Source: Caulobacter segnis | GTDB taxonomy: Bacteria; Pseudomonadota; Alphaproteobacteria; Caulobacterales; Caulobacteraceae | Assembly (NCBI RefSeq): GCF_003243465.1 | Contig: NZ_QFQZ01000133.1 | Location: forward strand, 1-6,380 | Reading direction: 5' to 3' | DNA length: 6,380 nt | Part shown: positions 4,719-6,380 of the stretch, in pieces | Position numbering within the stretch: position 1 is the stretch's first letter | Layout: each line of letters opens with the position of its first letter | Notes under the pieces: model-generated | What the model was told of the DNA's origin: nothing | Databases searched by the model: none | Seen by the model: the letters and a program-made list of their open reading frames with translations, nothing else | Translations under genes and position numbers: made by a program

Positions 4719-6038
4719 ATGGTCGGTATCCTCGAAGACAAGGACCGCATCTTCACGAACCTCTACGGTCTCCAGGACTGGGGCCTTGAGGGCGCGAAGA
4801 AGCGCGGCTGCTGGAATGGCACCAAGGACATCCTGGACGCCGGGCGCGACTGGATCATCGACAACATGAAGAACTCCGGCCTGCGCGGCCGGGGCGGCGC
4901 CGGTTTCTCGACCGGCCTCAAGTGGTCGTTCATGCCCAAGGAAGTGAAGGAGGGACGTCCTCACTACCTGGTGGTCAACGCCGACGAATCCGAGCCGGGC
5001 ACCTGCAAGGACCGGGAGATCATGCGGCATGATCCGCATCTCCTGATCGAGGGCTGCCTGATCGCTTCGCGCGCCATGCTGGCCCACGCCTGCTACATCT
5101 ACATTCGCGGCGAGTACGTCTACGAACGCGAGATCCTGGAAGCGGCGATCAAGCAGGCCTACGAGGCCAAGCTGATCGGCAAGAACAACCTCCACGGCTG
5201 GGACTTCGACCTCTACGTCCACCATGGCGCCGGCGCCTATATCTGCGGCGAAGAGACGGCCCTGCTGGAAAGCCTGGAAGGCAAGAAGGGCCAGCCGCGC
5301 CTGAAGCCGCCATTCCCGGCGGGCGCTGGCCTCTACGGCATGCCGACCACGGTCAACAACGTCGAGTCGATCGCCGTCGCCGGCACGATCCTGCGCCGCG
5401 GCGCGGCCTGGTTCGCTGGTTTTGGCCGTCCGAACAACGCCGGCACCAAGCTCTTCTGCGTCTCGGGCCACGTAAACCTGCCCTGCAACGTCGAAGAGGC
5501 GATGAGCATCCCGTTCCGCCAGCTGATCGAGGATCACTGCGGCGGCATCCGCGGCGGCTGGGGCAACCTGAAAGCTGTCATCCCGGGCGGCTCGTCCGTG
5601 CCGATGATTCCGGCCGAGCAGTGCGAAGACCTTCCGATGGACTTCGACGCCCTGCGCAACCTGCGCTCTGGTCTCGGCACCGCGGCCGTGATCGTCATGG
5701 ACAAGTCGACCGACCTCGTCCGCGCCATCGCCCGCCTGTCGTACTTCTACAAGCACGAGAGCTGCGGCCAGTGCACGCCGTGCCGCGAAGGCACCGGCTG
5801 GATGTGGCGCGTCATGGAGCGCATGGCGACCGGCGAGGCCGATCCGAAAGAGATCGACACCCTGCTGGACGTTACGACCCAGGTCGAGGGTCACACCATC
5901 TGCGCCCTGGGCGACGCGGCCGCCTGGCCGATCCAGGGCCTGTTCCGTCACTTCCGCCACGAGGTGGAGGAGCGGATCGCTTCCTATCGTAGCGGTCGCC
6001 TGCACGTGCAGGGCGCCAAGCTGATCGCGGCGGAGTAA
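4719..6038 (+). CDS. nuoF: NADH-quinone oxidoreductase subunit F
   Basis: 51-kDa subunit (Nqo1 homologue) that oxidises NADH, binding NADH, FMN and the [4Fe-4S] cluster N3 at the tip of the peripheral arm. The 439-residue product has the glycine-rich FMN/NADH loop RGRGGAGFSTGLKW (56-69), NADESEPGTCKDRE (87-100), signature 1 GAGAYICGEETALLES (170-185) and signature 2 ESCGQCTPCREG (347-358). N3 ligands are Cys349, Cys352, Cys355 and Cys395 (HTICALGD). Length is normal. ATG 4719 gives the usual family N-terminus (EDKDRIFTNLYG), but no Shine-Dalgarno sequence is visible; the start is 3 nt after the preceding stop, so translation probably depends on coupling. A GANTC site (4714-4718) spans the junction. 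nuoG begins 5 nt downstream. Confidence 0.98.
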   Translation: MVGILEDKDRIFTNLYGLQDWGLEGAKKRGCWNGTKDILDAGRDWIIDNMKNSGLRGRGGAGFSTGLKWSFMPKEVKEGRPHYLVVNADESEPGTCKDREIMRHDPHLLIEGCLIASRAMLAHACYIYIRGEYVYEREILEAAIKQAYEAKLIGKNNLHGWDFDLYVHHGAGAYICGEETALLESLEGKKGQPRLKPPFPAGAGLYGMPTTVNNVESIAVAGTILRRGAAWFAGFGRPNNAGTKLFCVSGHVNLPCNVEEAMSIPFRQLIEDHCGGIRGGWGNLKAVIPGGSSVPMIPAEQCEDLPMDFDALRNLRSGLGTAAVIVMDKSTDLVRAIARLSYFYKHESCGQCTPCREGTGWMWRVMERMATGEADPKEIDTLLDVTTQVEGHTICALGDAAAWPIQGLFRHFRHEVEERIASYRSGRLHVQGAKLIAAE

Positions 6039-6043
6039 CAAGA

Positions 6044-6380
6044 ATGGCTATCGCCAAGGTCAACGGCGTCGAAGTCGAGTTCGAGCCCGGCATGACGGTT
6101 CTGCAGGTCGCGGAACTGGCTGGGGAAGAAATCCCGCGCTTCTGCTACCACGAACGCCTGTCCATCGCCGGCAACTGCCGGATGTGCCTCGTCGAGGTGA
6201 AGCCCGGTCCGCCGAAGCCGCAGGCCTCGTGCGCCCTGCCGGCCGCCGAGGGCCAGGAGATCTTCACCAAGACCCCGATGGTCAAGAAGGCCCGCGAGGG
6301 TGTGATGGAGTTCCTGCTCATCAACCACCCGCTGGACTGCCCGATCTGCGACCAGGGCGGCGAGTGCGACCTGCAGGACC
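6044..6380 (+). CDS. nuoG: NADH-quinone oxidoreductase subunit G, 5' part
   Basis: 75-kDa iron-sulfur subunit (Nqo3 homologue) that relays electrons from NuoF towards NuoB. The first 112 residues lie in the window and the rest is cut off by its edge, so this is not a biological truncation. The N-terminal ferredoxin-like domain has the [2Fe-2S] N1b ligands Cys34, Cys45, Cys48 and Cys63, with the family signature PRFCYHERLSIAGNCRMC. The next motif HPLDCPICDQGGECDLQ supplies the N5 ligands His95, Cys99, Cys102 and Cys108. ATG 6044 has GGAG (6032-6035) at 8 nt, overlapping the end of nuoF, and follows the nuoF stop by 5 nt. Confidence 0.97.
   Translation, partial: MAIAKVNGVEVEFEPGMTVLQVAELAGEEIPRFCYHERLSIAGNCRMCLVEVKPGPPKPQASCALPAAEGQEIFTKTPMVKKAREGVMEFLLINHPLDCPICDQGGECDLQD

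Noticed and set aside
4548..6041. 497-codon open frame on the - strand opposite nuoF and the second small membrane gene
   Set aside because: It lies opposite nuoF, whose motifs are intact throughout. Long antisense frames are common in GC-rich DNA with G/C third positions, and the translation is low-complexity (V, A, D, R, G, L rich) with no family motif.
6044..6380. nuoG as a truncated gene or pseudogene
   Set aside because: The frame is open with all early ligands intact and simply runs off the end of the window.

Overview
The window carries the first part of a proton-translocating NADH:quinone oxidoreductase (respiratory complex I) operon on the + strand. A tRNA-Asp gene diverges from it on the - strand at the left edge. 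The DNA is GC-rich with strong G/C preference at third codon positions. NuoC and NuoD are separate proteins, unlike the fused NuoCD of E. coli, and unrelated small genes sit between nuo genes. The nuo promoter fits the Caulobacter housekeeping consensus, and GANTC (CcrM methylation) sites are sparse. Together these point to an alphaproteobacterium of the Caulobacter type. The genus is an inference from recognition, not from a search.

Layout: tRNA-Asp(GTC) occupies 3-79 (-), with its predicted promoter at 130-158 (-) and a C(UUCG)G hairpin in its leader at 85-102. A gene-free region of about 310 bp (80-393) follows; its right end holds a strong sigma-73-type promoter (339-367), a GANTC site at the predicted transcription start (374-378) and the nuoA ribosome binding site. 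Then come, tightly packed on +: nuoA (394-771), nuoB (762-1322), nuoC (1319-1960), nuoD (1964-3214), an NTF2/SnoaL-like small protein gene (3211-3543), nuoE (3540-4229), two small two-helix membrane protein genes (4231-4455 and 4452-4715), nuoF (4719-6038) and the 5' part of nuoG (6044 to the window edge). Every junction is an overlap or a gap of at most 5 nt, so this is one translationally linked transcription unit. nuoH to nuoN would be expected downstream, outside the window.

How the genes work together: NuoE, NuoF and NuoG form the NADH-oxidising N module (FMN and clusters N1a, N3, N1b, N5 and others). NuoB, NuoC and NuoD form the quinone-reducing Q module (cluster N2 and the quinone pocket), and NuoA is a membrane subunit at the junction with the arm. 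All cluster-ligand cysteines and signature motifs that fall in the window are intact. The three non-nuo genes are the less ordinary part. They are candidates for lineage-specific accessory subunits or assembly factors, but the sequence alone does not show a function. I found no evidence of a mobile element, CRISPR array, phage or wholly new system.
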